Below the pieces are notes generated by a model, which was not told where the DNA came from, did not search any database, and worked only from the letters and a program-made list of their open reading frames with translations. Shown here one piece after another: positions 32,980 through 42,549 of a DNA stretch of 64,000 bases; positions within the stretch are counted from its first letter, which is position 1; each line of letters begins with the position of its first letter. The position numbers and the translations under genes were made by a program. This DNA comes from Bacillota bacterium (GTDB lineage Bacteria > Bacillota > Clostridia > Christensenellales > SZUA-584): contig JAEYLC010000014.1 in assembly GCA_023461435.1 (NCBI GenBank), forward strand, positions 26,011 through 90,010. Direction: 5' to 3'.

Positions 32980-33150
32980 TCAGCCTTGCTCAATCGCTTC
33001 GCTGGGGCATGTGTCGGCACAGGAGCCACAGTCTATGCAAAGGTCGGCATTGATTTCATACTTGCCGTCACCCTCAGAGATTGCTTCCACAGGGCATTCG
33101 CTTTCGCAGGCACCGCAGGATACACACGCATCGGTAATCACATAAGCCAT
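32980..33150 (-). CDS. 2[4Fe-4S] ferredoxin
   Basis: Small clostridial-type electron carrier of 56 residues. Two CxxCxxCxxxCP clusters are complete: C9, C12, C15, C19 and C38, C41, C44, C48. The start at 33150 follows ggagg; a longer frame to 33213 adds a non-conserved tail. It probably serves oxidoreductases elsewhere in the genome and follows the ricT operon as a separate unit. Confidence 0.95.
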   Translation of the reverse strand: MAYVITDACVSCGACESECPVEAISEGDGKYEINADLCIDCGSCADTCPSEAIEQG

Positions 33151-33234
33151 AAAACGTAAACCTCCAAAGTTTATATACACGCTTATTGTAATCACCTGAT
33201 TGCAAAAATGCAAGGCTGGATTGTGTAAATGATA

Positions 33235-34119
33235 TTAATCATCCAGCAGTGATTTGATTTCGTCGTCGAGCGCCACATCGCTGTCCTGCTCCGCCATGGT
33301 CGCGGGCTTTCCTTTGAAACGGACGTCCTCGAGCTTGAACGTTTTCATGTCGATGCTTTCGTCGGGCAGCGTGATGCGGATGCGCACCGTTTCCGTCACC
33401 GCGTTGTTTTCCACCACCACGCCTTCGCCTTCGGGCGAGAGCACCGTGCTGCCAAGCTTGGGCATGCGTTTGCGCGTCTGGCAGTAGTGCTCCTGCTCAT
33501 AATTGAGGCAGCACATGAGCCGTCCGCAAAGGCCGCTGATTTTGGTGGGCGAGAGCGAGAGATTCTGCTCCTTGGCCATTTTGATCGACACGGGCGAAAA
33601 ATCCCCGAGGAAGCTCGAACAGCAGCAGGGCCGCCCGCAGGGGCCGAGACCTCCGAGCATTTTGGCTTCATCGCGCACGCCGATCTGCCGAAGCTCGATG
33701 CGGGTTTTGAACACGCCCGCGAGATCCTTCACGAGCTCTCTGAAATCCACGCGGCCTTCCGCCGTGAAATAAAATATGATCTTTGAGTTGTCGAACGTGT
33801 ACTCCACGTCCACCAGCTTCATATCAAGGTTGTGCTTGTCGATTTTTTTCTGACAGGTTTCGAGAGCTTCCTTTTCTTTCTGCCTGTTTTCTTCAAGCTT
33901 GCTTTCATCCTTGGCGTTTGCTTTGCGGACCACCTGCTTTAAGGGCGCGACGATATCCTTCTCGCCGACTTCCTTATCAACGATAACCACCTCGCCGTAT
34001 TCCATGCCGCGCGCGGTTTCCACGATGGCGTGCTCGCCCAGCTTGAACTGAATATCGCCGGGCAGGAAATAGTAGACCTTCCCGACGCGTTTAAACCGGA
34101 CGCCTATGACTTTTTCCAT
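33235..34119 (-). CDS. ricT: RicT/PSP1 family protein (YaaT)
   Basis: The 294-residue protein matches B. subtilis RicT/YaaT, part of the Ric (Y) complex that binds Fe-S clusters and, with RNase Y, matures mRNAs; it also affects sporulation and competence. Conserved cysteines sit in GPCGRPCCCSSFL and GLCGRLMCCLNYE. The central region FKTRIELRQIGVRDEAKMLG is diagnostic. It overlaps holB by 16 bases, the standard tmk-holB-ricT order. Confidence 0.93.
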   Translation of the reverse strand: MEKVIGVRFKRVGKVYYFLPGDIQFKLGEHAIVETARGMEYGEVVIVDKEVGEKDIVAPLKQVVRKANAKDESKLEENRQKEKEALETCQKKIDKHNLDMKLVDVEYTFDNSKIIFYFTAEGRVDFRELVKDLAGVFKTRIELRQIGVRDEAKMLGGLGPCGRPCCCSSFLGDFSPVSIKMAKEQNLSLSPTKISGLCGRLMCCLNYEQEHYCQTRKRMPKLGSTVLSPEGEGVVVENNAVTETVRIRITLPDESIDMKTFKLEDVRFKGKPATMAEQDSDVALDDEIKSLLDD

Positions 34120-35048
34120 CTATTCTTTTCCTCCAATATACAAAAAAGCATCTTCTCAATAGCGAGCCGGAAATTGACCGCCACGAAGAACCATCTTTCT
34201 GTGTCAAGTATGACATTAATCATATTACTTATTGCAGCACTTGTAAAGTCATCCGCTGCCTGACATATCTCGCCGAGCCTGTCCCGGTTTACGATCAGCG
34301 CATCGTTGCGCGTCTTTTTATACATGAGAATGTCTCTTAAATACGTTTGCATCACGCATAGCTGCGCGGTGATCGTCTCCTTGCCGCTTTCGAGATAGTC
34401 GGCGAATGTGCTGATGGCCATGCCTTTGGCATAGAGCAACTTGTGCGTGAGAGACAGTACATCGTCGCGGCGGCTGAGGTATGCCGTGTCGGCCTTGATG
34501 CGGCGCGCTTCGTCAAGATATCCGCCCGACAGATCGGCGAGTATTGCGGCTTCGGTGTCGGTCACATTGAGCGCCTTCGCGATGACCGCCCGGGCATCCG
34601 GCTCGGGCATAATGGTCACAATGGCGCAGCGCGAGGCGACCGTGGGCAGCACGCCCGACACGGAACGCACCTCCAGCAGGAATACGACGCCTGCGGGCGG
34701 TTCTTCAAGCGTTTTTAGCAGGCTGTTCGCCGCGGCGGGCGTCATATCGTCGGCGGCGGATATCACCACAGCTTTGAATGCGCCTTCATACGGCTTTTCG
34801 GCGACAAAGCTGAGCGCGTCGCGCAGTTCGGCCACCTTGGGTGCGCAGAGGCGCAGTATGTCCACATGGCCCTCCGTCACCTTGCGGCAGTTCACGCAGG
34901 TGCCGCAGCCGCCGTTTTCACAGAACAGCTTCATCAAAAAGAGGTTCGCATAGCGAGACGCCACATCCGGACGGCTGCACACGATCAGGTAAGCGCCGAG
35001 TATTTTTTTGTTTTGCGCCGCTTCGAGGAAGCGCTGCACCTGGCTCAT
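34104..35048 (-). CDS. holB: DNA polymerase III delta-prime subunit
   Basis: Clamp-loader subunit of 314 residues. The zinc motif is in CENGGCGTCVNCRK, and the ATPase-like fold keeps NSLLKTLEEPPAGVVFLL and the SRC motif (VASRC). The P-loop position is degenerate (SRPDVASR), normal for delta-prime, which does not hydrolyse ATP. It overlaps tmk by four bases. Confidence 0.93.
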   Translation of the reverse strand: MSQVQRFLEAAQNKKILGAYLIVCSRPDVASRYANLFLMKLFCENGGCGTCVNCRKVTEGHVDILRLCAPKVAELRDALSFVAEKPYEGAFKAVVISAADDMTPAAANSLLKTLEEPPAGVVFLLEVRSVSGVLPTVASRCAIVTIMPEPDARAVIAKALNVTDTEAAILADLSGGYLDEARRIKADTAYLSRRDDVLSLTHKLLYAKGMAISTFADYLESGKETITAQLCVMQTYLRDILMYKKTRNDALIVNRDRLGEICQAADDFTSAAISNMINVILDTERWFFVAVNFRLAIEKMLFCILEEKNRWKKS

Positions 35049-35674
35049 AACAGGCCCTTCTCCTTGAATACCGGCATCAGCCGCTGGCGGATCACATCCT
35101 GCGTTTCATATTTGGTGCCGAGCGCCTCAATCAGTATCATACCGGGCTCGTGCGACATCGCCGTAAATCCTTCAAAAACGCGCTCGTGAAAAGCGAGCCC
35201 TTCGCTTTCGAGGCGGTCGTGCTCCCTGTGTTCGTTCATGCGCGAGAAGGCGTGTTCAGGCGGCACGCCCATAAACACCGTCACGTCCGGCATGCAGCCG
35301 TCGATCGCGGGTTCGTTGATGCGCCTGACCAAAGGCACGCCGAGTGCCCGGCCATAGCCCTGATATGCAAACGACGAATGGATAAACCGGTCGCACAGCA
35401 CCACCTTGCCCTCATTCAGCGCGGGCTTGATCACCTTGCGGACGTGTTCGGCACGCGCCGCTGCGTAGAGCAGCGCTTCCGTCATGGCGTCCATTTCCGC
35501 GTTCTCCTTGTCGAGCAATATCGCGCGTATCTTTTCGGCGACGAGGCTGCCGCCCGGCTCACGCGTGCGCACCACCTGGGCGCCGTTTTCTTCGAGGTAT
35601 TCGGCAAGGAACCGCAGTTGAGTGGATTTGCCGCAGCCGTCCACGCCCTCAAACGTGATAAAAAGACCGCTCAT
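35045..35674 (-). CDS. tmk: Thymidylate kinase
   Basis: Phosphorylates dTMP to dTDP for DNA synthesis. The 209 residues show P-loop FEGVDGCGKST, the DR motif VVLCDRFIHSSFAYQGYGR, and TREPGGS. The LID region is basic and short. It overlaps its neighbours by four bases on each side, implying translational coupling. Confidence 0.95.
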   Translation of the reverse strand: MSGLFITFEGVDGCGKSTQLRFLAEYLEENGAQVVRTREPGGSLVAEKIRAILLDKENAEMDAMTEALLYAAARAEHVRKVIKPALNEGKVVLCDRFIHSSFAYQGYGRALGVPLVRRINEPAIDGCMPDVTVFMGVPPEHAFSRMNEHREHDRLESEGLAFHERVFEGFTAMSHEPGMILIEALGTKYETQDVIRQRLMPVFKEKGLL

Positions 35675-36354
35675 TGCTTTTCTCCTTCCAGCAGCCGCAC
35701 CAGATCGTCCGGCGTGTCCACGAGGTAGTCGCTTCCGGCTTCGGTCAGTTCATCATAACCCCCGTAGCCATACAACACACCGACGGAATCGATGCCGACC
35801 GCTTGGGCGCCTTCGATATCGTGATACCGGTCGCCCACCATCAGGGCGCTTTGCGGCTTGCCGCCGAGGCGCTCAAAACCGTATAGCAGCACCTGTGTTT
35901 TATTGTATATACCGTTCTCATGATCGGCACAGAATATTCCGTCAAAATACCGCGTGAGCCCGAATTTTTCGATCAGCGTGCGCGCCATGATGTCCGGCTT
36001 GGACGTCGCGACACAAAGCGTCTTCCCGAGAGCCTTAATGCTTATGATAGCGTCCCTAATGCCGGGATAAAGGCTGCTTTCGAAAAGCCCTGTTTCGCGG
36101 TAGTATTCCCGAAAGTACACGTAGGCATCAGTCGCCTGCTGCTCGCCCAAGCCGTAATAATCCATCAGATGATGCCTGATCGGCGGTCCGATGAACTTAT
36201 AGAGCTCTTTCTCGTCGCATATCTGCATGCCGATGCGCGAAAACATATAATTGACCGCTTTGAGAATCCCTTCGCATGTATCCGCTATGGTGCCGTCAAA
36301 GTCCAAAAAAACCGTATCGTAAAGCCTGTCTTTGCCAGAGATGGTGTGTATCAT
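35671..36354 (-). CDS. HAD-superfamily hydrolase, phosphoglycolate phosphatase-like
   Basis: The 227 residues contain HAD motif I FLDFDGTIADT, motif II CVATSKPD, and motif III/IV KTQVLLYGF and LMVGDRYHDIEGA with a helical cap. Members dephosphorylate phosphoglycolate or nucleotides; specificity is unclear. It is embedded between the decarboxylase and tmk by four-base overlaps. Confidence 0.88.
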   Translation of the reverse strand: MIHTISGKDRLYDTVFLDFDGTIADTCEGILKAVNYMFSRIGMQICDEKELYKFIGPPIRHHLMDYYGLGEQQATDAYVYFREYYRETGLFESSLYPGIRDAIISIKALGKTLCVATSKPDIMARTLIEKFGLTRYFDGIFCADHENGIYNKTQVLLYGFERLGGKPQSALMVGDRYHDIEGAQAVGIDSVGVLYGYGGYDELTEAGSDYLVDTPDDLVRLLEGEKQ

Positions 36355-37763
36355 GTTCTCTCCTTATATACGTAAATTGAGGCGTCCTCCACGCCGAACA
36401 GCTCGAAGCCCTGACGGTTCGCCTCGATCAGATACCCCGCGATCTCATACGAGATCACCTGTCCGCGCATCACAACGGCTTCCGCGGGCGGATAGACGCC
36501 CGCCGTGCTTGCGCTGACCCGGCCGGGGGCATGCTCGAGCCGCAGCTTTTCCACTTGAGTCCAGCCCCGCGAGCTCAGCGAATATTTTGTGGGCGCGGGC
36601 ATGCTGTAAGGAGAAAAGAACAGGTTTTTGCCGCGTATACGCTCGGTGCGCCGCAGCGCTTCATAGAGCCTGTCCAGCTGGGCCGCGGTATTGCCCGCTG
36701 AGAGCATCAGCAGTATGTGCTTCATGTCCGCCGCCTCCACGTAAATGCCCTCGCGCTCAAGCATCGCCTTGATGGTGAGGCCCGAATGGCCCGTGCCGCT
36801 TACATCGATCACAGATTTGAGCGGGTCGCGCGCGGCCACTCCTTTTTGCGTTATGTCGGGGCACGCATAGCCCGGCAGCGCGCAGACCATCTCTTCAAAC
36901 CGCTGCTGCAGGCTCGTAATGCGGTAGATCTCCTGCTCTCCCTTGTCTCGCATATAAGCGAGCGCGTAATCAAGCGAGCACAGCAGCACGTAAGACGGGC
37001 TCGTCGTCTGGAACATCGCGAGCGCCGCGCCGGCCTCACGCGCATTGACGAGCGACCCTTTGCCGACACACAGACAGGCGCACTGGTTCATGGCCGGCAG
37101 CGTTTTGTGCGCGCTTTCCGTCCAGATATCCGCGCCCGCACCCGCGGGGGAGACGGGCAGAGACGCGGAGAACGCGAAATGCGCCGCGTGCGCCGCGTCG
37201 GCCACGAGCGGAATGCCCGCCCGGTGGGCTGTTTTTGCGAGCTCTTCGATATCGCAGCAGAGGCCGAAGTAATTCGGGTATGTCACATACACGGCGGCCG
37301 CGTCTTTGTGGATATGAAGCGCTTCCTTCAAAGCCGCCGGGTCCATCACGGCGGGGAAGTCGGAAGGGGATGTTTCCAAAAAAACGGGCATGATGCCGAA
37401 AAGGTGGATCGCGTTCGCCGCGCTGACGTGGATGCCGCGCGGGAATATCACCTTTTTACCTTTAAACAGCGACAGCATGGCCATCACGCCCGCCGTGGAG
37501 CCGCCGGTCGTGAAATAGACGGCCGCGGCACCGATAAACTGAGCGTGGAGCCGTTCCGATTCGAGTATCGCGCCCGTCGGTTTTAAGAGGTTGTCCGCGC
37601 CGGGCAGCTCGGTGATGTCACATTGAAGCATATCGCCGCCGAAAAAGCCCGTATCCCCCTTGTGCCCCGGCATTGTAAAACGCACCTTGGCGCTGCCGCA
37701 GACGGAGGCCACCGCATCCATGATGGGTGTTTGTCTGTCCACTGTATTCACCTCAAATCTCAC
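36351..37763 (-). CDS. PLP-dependent Orn/Lys/Arg decarboxylase family protein
   Basis: Fold-type I decarboxylase of 470 residues, first gene of the tmk operon. The PLP lysine is in ESAHKTLPA, with the cofactor-binding TTGGSTAG and DAAHAAHF segments. This short subgroup without the N-terminal wing domain is common beside tmk in Firmicutes; the substrate is usually not known (lysine, arginine or ornithine). The first GTG overlaps an AAGGGGG site, so a start a few codons later is possible. Confidence 0.88.
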   Translation of the reverse strand: MRFEVNTVDRQTPIMDAVASVCGSAKVRFTMPGHKGDTGFFGGDMLQCDITELPGADNLLKPTGAILESERLHAQFIGAAAVYFTTGGSTAGVMAMLSLFKGKKVIFPRGIHVSAANAIHLFGIMPVFLETSPSDFPAVMDPAALKEALHIHKDAAAVYVTYPNYFGLCCDIEELAKTAHRAGIPLVADAAHAAHFAFSASLPVSPAGAGADIWTESAHKTLPAMNQCACLCVGKGSLVNAREAGAALAMFQTTSPSYVLLCSLDYALAYMRDKGEQEIYRITSLQQRFEEMVCALPGYACPDITQKGVAARDPLKSVIDVSGTGHSGLTIKAMLEREGIYVEAADMKHILLMLSAGNTAAQLDRLYEALRRTERIRGKNLFFSPYSMPAPTKYSLSSRGWTQVEKLRLEHAPGRVSASTAGVYPPAEAVVMRGQVISYEIAGYLIEANRQGFELFGVEDASIYVYKERT

Positions 37764-37822
37764 CCCCTTTTCTAATCGGCCAAAGTATGAGATAATAACA
37801 AAAGATGAAAGGGGTGCCGTTT

Positions 37823-38617
37823 ATGAACAAAACTGAGCGCGATCACATGCTGCTTTTCTCAAAGGAACGTGTCGCGGGGCTGTACCGATACCGGCTGTAT
37901 TTCACGCCGATTCAGTCTCTGCGGGACGAAACACCGCGCGTGTTCCGGCTGCTGGTCCGCACGCCTTTTGCTTTCAACAAGCTTGAGGTGGGCCGTATTT
38001 ACAAGCTCACTTACAGCAACGTTCACATCCACTCATTTGAGCCAAGGGACGAATTCAATCTTCAGGAAGAGGATTATGTCCGGCTCATCGAGACGCGCGA
38101 TATCAAGTTTATGGACAAAAAAACGTCCGCGGCGCTCCGCCAGTCCGATCAGCCCGGCTCAAAGGACCGGTATTATACTTTCGACGAGATGAAGCAAATC
38201 GTCAATTTCAAACAGGACTTTTTGACTTCGGTCGCCGTATCGGCGTTTTCGGGCGCGGTGGCGGCTTTGGCGCTGCTGCTTCCGTTTGTGGTCTACGCGC
38301 TGATGCTGCGCATCATCATCGGCTCGCAACTCTCGGCGGGCGGCTTCACGAGCAAAGCGCTCGCGCTGCCCATACTCGGCATCGGCGTGCTGCCCGCGAC
38401 GATCTATATCATGTCGATACTGTTCGCGCTCGGCGAGCTCGCGCTGCTGCGCATCGATTTTACCAAATGGAATCTGATAAAAAAATACACGCTGGCTTGG
38501 GGCGGTATCCGCAAAAGCATGTTCTTTGAGCTCAGCGACATACACTACTTTAAGAAATTCGGCATCGGCGCGGGTATCTCGCTCGTTGTCTCGATACTGG
38601 TCGCGCTGATCGTTTAA
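37823..38617 (+). CDS. Membrane protein of unknown function
   Basis: The 264 residues run from the ATG at 37823, which has a better ribosome site (aaaggggtg) than the ATG at 37805. A soluble N-terminal half (about 1-130) precedes three or four transmembrane helices (SVAVSAFSGAVAALALLLPF; LALPILGIGVLPATIYIMSI; GIGAGISLVVSILVALIV). No known family is recognised. Its stop overlaps the convergent gene by four bases, and that neighbour is also a small membrane protein. Confidence 0.7.
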   Translation: MNKTERDHMLLFSKERVAGLYRYRLYFTPIQSLRDETPRVFRLLVRTPFAFNKLEVGRIYKLTYSNVHIHSFEPRDEFNLQEEDYVRLIETRDIKFMDKKTSAALRQSDQPGSKDRYYTFDEMKQIVNFKQDFLTSVAVSAFSGAVAALALLLPFVVYALMLRIIIGSQLSAGGFTSKALALPILGIGVLPATIYIMSILFALGELALLRIDFTKWNLIKKYTLAWGGIRKSMFFELSDIHYFKKFGIGAGISLVVSILVALIV

Positions 38618-39099
38618 CGCGCGCCGCGGCGCTTTTCAATGAGCGCAAGCAGCTCGTCGCTCGGGCTGAAATACATGCACTTTTGCTGTCCGTTTTGCTT
38701 ATAGACCAGAAATTTCACGCCGCTCTTTTTGGATTTAAAGGTCAGCCGCTCCGGCTTTTTAAACTCCGGTTCTTGCACACCCACCGAAATGACAGAGGCA
38801 AGCGGTATGCGCTGCAGATTGCGCGGACGCTGCCCGATGTAACGGTCGATGATCAGTTCGTCGTCGATCAGATCGTATTCATATTCCGTCATCCAGTAGC
38901 GCACGATGAATATGCCCGCCACGATCAGTATGATGTATTCAATATACTGCATGTACCAGGTGGCCCATCCGGCGGCTCTCATTGCGTCCGCCGCCACATA
39001 GACGATGGCCGCAAGCACGATGACGCCGAGCAGCAGACCCAAAATGATGAGTATGCCAAGCCATGCAGGCAGCTTTTTTCGTTTGAATCTTTCTTTCAT
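38614..39099 (-). CDS. Small membrane protein with PH-like cytoplasmic domain
   Basis: The 161 residues have two hydrophobic helices (LGILIILGLLLGVIVLAAIV and IEYIILIVAGIFIVRYWM), then a beta-rich tail (YDLIDDELIIDRYIGQRP, FKSKKSGVKFLVYKQNGQQK) resembling bacterial PH/YdbT-like domains. Function unknown. It converges on the preceding gene with a four-base overlap. Confidence 0.65.
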   Translation of the reverse strand: MKERFKRKKLPAWLGILIILGLLLGVIVLAAIVYVAADAMRAAGWATWYMQYIEYIILIVAGIFIVRYWMTEYEYDLIDDELIIDRYIGQRPRNLQRIPLASVISVGVQEPEFKKPERLTFKSKKSGVKFLVYKQNGQQKCMYFSPSDELLALIEKRRGAR

Positions 39100-39269
39100 G
39101 TTCTCCTCGGAATCATATTATTTGATAAAATTTATTATAGTATATTATAAAGCATACGCCGTGAAAAAGGCAATCACGGTTTGCTTTTGAGCAGCTTGCG
39201 TTCGTTGACGCAGCCGATTTTGGCATGATATACTGATTTTAAAATAAACTGGCAGGCAGGGCTTTTCGA

Positions 39270-39944
39270 TTGATTACAGCGCGGGATATAACCAAATCAT
39301 ACGGGAAAACGCCGATACTTAACGGCGTGAGCCTGCATCTGGATGCGGGAAAGGCACTCGCCGTGGCGGGTGAAAACGGCGCCGGAAAAACGACGCTGCT
39401 TAAAATTCTCGCGACGGCCTCCGAGCCGGACAGCGGCAGCCTTTTCATCGGCGGAATCGACGCGCTCGCAAACCCTGCCGCCGTACGCGAAAGGCTCGGT
39501 TACGTGCCGCAGGGCATCGCGCTGATGCAGGAGCTCTCCGTTAAAGACAATCTGTATTATTGGATGAAAACCAAAGACAAAGCCGTTTACGAGACGGTGA
39601 TGGATATCATCGGGCTCCAAAGCGTGGAGAAAAGAAAGGTATCGAAGCTGTCGGGCGGCATGAAACGGCGGCTCAATATCGGCGCATCGCTCGTGCTGCG
39701 CCCGTCGCTGCTGATACTCGACGAACCGCTCGCGGGTGTGGATATCGCGAACCGGCGGCGAATCATCGCGTCGCTCTCGGCGCTTAAAAAAAGCGGCGTG
39801 GCCATTATATTCACAAGCCATTATATTGACGAGCTGCAGATGCTGGCCGATGAGATGATCGCGCTGCGGGAAGGAACGGTCACCTACAGCGGACGCCTTG
39901 AGTTTGACAATCTGGCGGAAGCAATACGGCGCTACACTGCCTAA
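39270..39944 (+). CDS. ABC-2 type transporter ATPase
   Basis: The 224-residue ATPase starts at TTG. Walker A GENGAGKTT, signature LSGGMKRRLN, Walker B LILDEPL and the H-loop TSHY are all present, placing it among exporters of the NatA/drug-export class. It begins a four-gene run (39270-43670) with an anchored protein and two ABC-2 permeases, all closely spaced. Confidence 0.92.
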   Translation: MITARDITKSYGKTPILNGVSLHLDAGKALAVAGENGAGKTTLLKILATASEPDSGSLFIGGIDALANPAAVRERLGYVPQGIALMQELSVKDNLYYWMKTKDKAVYETVMDIIGLQSVEKRKVSKLSGGMKRRLNIGASLVLRPSLLILDEPLAGVDIANRRRIIASLSALKKSGVAIIFTSHYIDELQMLADEMIALREGTVTYSGRLEFDNLAEAIRRYTA

Positions 39945-39963
39945 GTGTGAAGGGAGCCTTGCC

Positions 39964-41328
39964 ATGGATGATGAGTTAAGCGCGGCGCGGCGGCGCGGCG
40001 CGGTACGCAAGCTGCTCTGGCCGCACGGCCGAAAGCACAAGGGCTTCATGCATGGCAAACGGTGGATGGGCGCGGCGCTCATCCTGCTCGTGTGCGCGCT
40101 CACGGTCACCGGCATCGCTGTGTTTAACGGCGGCGGCAAGGGCAAGCCGGAGGAAGAAGAATACAAGAGAAACGAGGGCGTGCTGTCGCTCTCTGATTTT
40201 TTTAAGGTCTGCGCCGACAATATCGATTTCGAGACCGCCGGATCGGTTCACAGCCTGGCCAGACGGCTCATAAATGAACCCTTTGAAGTCAGCGCAAAAA
40301 TCACAGTCGAGTCGGAAGCGCTTAAGGCGCTTGGAATTCCGCTGACCAGCCTGCCTGCGGATGTGGAAATCAAATACGACCTGCGCGATGCCGGAATCAT
40401 GGTGAGCGCGGTGGGTCTTGACTTGCTTGAGGCTTATGTGGCGGAGAACGAGATCACTGCCGTATCGATGGACGGGGAGAAAACGGTGACCGAACTGCCC
40501 GCGGGGGACGATCTTTCGGGCGACATGACGCTTGAAAACCGGATGCACGCGCTTGTGCCGCTGCCGTCCGAAGACCTGATCGGTAAACTGCTGGATGTGC
40601 TTGCCGAATCGGTGCCCGAAGCGTGTTCGGAGCAGCAGCTCGGGCGCGCGTACAGCCCCAAGGACAAGAAAGACGTCAACGTGACGTTGGTCAGAACTGT
40701 GCTCGACGACGAAGCGCTCTCAACAGCCGCCGCCGCGTTTTCAGAACGGCTGCAAAGCGACGAGGCGCTGTACGATGCGACGCAGCAGCTGATTGCCGAT
40801 AATGCTTCGCTGTTCGGTGAAAAGGACATCACGCTCGATTCGCTGCTGACGCGGCTGATCAATAGGGATTATGAGGGCATCACCGTCTCGTGGAAGGTGT
40901 TCCGCCGCGATGAGGTGCCCGTCGGTTTTGCCGCGAGAGTCACGACGCGGGACGCGCAGGTGGATGTAACCCGCATGGCCGAGTTCGACGGCGAAACGGG
41001 TTATGAGTACTCGCAGCTGTTGGTCAACGGTGTCGAGGTTTTCTTTGCGGATACCGTCACAAAGGACGCTTCGGGCGAGTTCAGACTGAAGACGGTCAAC
41101 GCTGGCGGTGAGCCCGTCAGCGTCAACGGGACGTTCGGGCTGGAACAGATCGCGGAGAATACCTACCGCTTGACGGCCGATGCCGTGGCGGATGGCAAGC
41201 TGCTCGGAGACGAGAAGAATACCGCGCATTTTGTGATTGAAGCGCGTATCGATGCGGGCAGCGGCCTTGGAATGCTCGGTGACAGCCCCGATTGGCGGGA
41301 AATCAAAGAACTGAAGGAAAAAGATTAA
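39964..41328 (+). CDS. Membrane-anchored protein of the ABC-2 cluster, unknown function
   Basis: The 454 residues run from the ATG at 39964. A basic cytoplasmic N-terminus (about 1-30, Arg/Lys-rich), one transmembrane helix (WMGAALILLVCALTVTGIAV), then about 400 extracellular residues follow. I recognise no family; the length and mixed alpha/beta pattern resemble YcdB/DUF-type surface proteins. It lies 20 bases after the ATPase and 10 before the first permease, so it probably works with the exporter, as an accessory or substrate-handling protein. Confidence 0.75.
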   Translation: MDDELSAARRRGAVRKLLWPHGRKHKGFMHGKRWMGAALILLVCALTVTGIAVFNGGGKGKPEEEEYKRNEGVLSLSDFFKVCADNIDFETAGSVHSLARRLINEPFEVSAKITVESEALKALGIPLTSLPADVEIKYDLRDAGIMVSAVGLDLLEAYVAENEITAVSMDGEKTVTELPAGDDLSGDMTLENRMHALVPLPSEDLIGKLLDVLAESVPEACSEQQLGRAYSPKDKKDVNVTLVRTVLDDEALSTAAAAFSERLQSDEALYDATQQLIADNASLFGEKDITLDSLLTRLINRDYEGITVSWKVFRRDEVPVGFAARVTTRDAQVDVTRMAEFDGETGYEYSQLLVNGVEVFFADTVTKDASGEFRLKTVNAGGEPVSVNGTFGLEQIAENTYRLTADAVADGKLLGDEKNTAHFVIEARIDAGSGLGMLGDSPDWREIKELKEKD

Positions 41329-41337
41329 GGCGAACGG

Positions 41338-42549
41338 ATGAAAAAGCTTTTTGCGGTGGATTTGAAAAGGCTTCTCAACAACAAAACAGCCGTGTTGTTT
41401 GCGGTGGGCGCGCCGCTGCTGCTCGTGCTGCTGATTTCGTTTGCGGTGGCGCCTTATTTTTATGCCGATGTGCGCACGCAGAACTTCAGCGTGGCGGTGT
41501 ATAACGAAGATAACGATCCGCTGACGCAGTCGATACTGCGCAGTCTGATCGAAAGCCAATCGCTCGGAGGGCTTATCAGCGTGGAGTTTGTGGACAGCGA
41601 GACGCAGGGCCGCGAAGCGGTGGAAGAAGGCGCCGCGGCGTTTATCCATATCCCGGCGGGGCTGCAAGAGACGCTCACGAACAACGGGCGGTGCACGATC
41701 AGCTATGTCGGCAACCCCCGGATGCCGCTGGAGGATGCGCTGCTGCTGGAAACGCTCGATTCGGGCGTCGGACTCGTGAGCGACGCGCAGCACGCGATCA
41801 ACGTGCTCTATTGGGACAGCCTTGACGCCGCGTTGGATGAGAGCGCCGCGTCGGACGCATATGGACGTATGAGAAACGAATACTTCGGCAGTATACTCGC
41901 AAGGTCGGCGCTGTATGAGGACACCGATATCACCTCGCCGCTCGGCGGGGCGCTGCCCATTGAATACTACGCGGTGAGCTTCCTTGTGCTGTTTGTGGCG
42001 CTTGGGGGGCTGCCCATCGCGCGCATGACCGCGGACGACGGGGAAACGGGGCTCGTCCACCGTCAGCTGCTTTCGGGGCACAGCCCTGCGGCCTGCGTGA
42101 TCTCGCGCTGGCTTTCGGGCAGCCTGTTTTTGTTTTTACAGTACGCGGTGCTGGCGACCGCGCTCGGGCTGATCGCTGGCGGCGGGGCGTACAACGGCAG
42201 CCTGCTCGCGGCTTTTTTCGGCGGCGCGCTGCTCTGCCTGTTTTTGAGCCTCGGCATGATGCTGATCGGGCTGCTTTCAAAAACGTCGGCTTTTTCGGTG
42301 CGGGCCGCTTTTTTGAGCGCGCTTGCGCTCGCGCTGCTTGGCGGCCTGCTCGTGCCGTCCGCGTATATGCCGGCCATTGTGCGCGATGTGTCGTATTACA
42401 CGCCGCTGTCGGCGGCGCTGCGCCTCGGTATCGCGGGGCTGTTTGACGGACAAGCCCAAGGCCAGCCGCTGTTTGCGGGCGTGCTTGCCGTGTTCACGGC
42501 CGTGCTGCTGCCGGTTGTGCTCCGCCGGTTTCAAAGGAGGGCGCAATGA
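41338..42549 (+). CDS. ABC-2 type permease, first subunit
   Basis: The 403 residues have the ABC2_membrane_3 layout: one N-terminal helix (VLFAVGAPLLLVLLISFAVA), a large extracellular domain (about 45-220), and five to six helices at the C-terminus. The start overlaps nothing but the second permease starts four bases before this stop, implying coupled translation. Confidence 0.85.
   Translation: MKKLFAVDLKRLLNNKTAVLFAVGAPLLLVLLISFAVAPYFYADVRTQNFSVAVYNEDNDPLTQSILRSLIESQSLGGLISVEFVDSETQGREAVEEGAAAFIHIPAGLQETLTNNGRCTISYVGNPRMPLEDALLLETLDSGVGLVSDAQHAINVLYWDSLDAALDESAASDAYGRMRNEYFGSILARSALYEDTDITSPLGGALPIEYYAVSFLVLFVALGGLPIARMTADDGETGLVHRQLLSGHSPAACVISRWLSGSLFLFLQYAVLATALGLIAGGGAYNGSLLAAFFGGALLCLFLSLGMMLIGLLSKTSAFSVRAAFLSALALALLGGLLVPSAYMPAIVRDVSYYTPLSAALRLGIAGLFDGQAQGQPLFAGVLAVFTAVLLPVVLRRFQRRAQ

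Noticed and set aside
40741..42081. 446-codon minus-strand frame
   Set aside because: Antisense shadow across the anchored-protein gene and first ABC-2 permease; Arg/His/Gln-rich with no domain.
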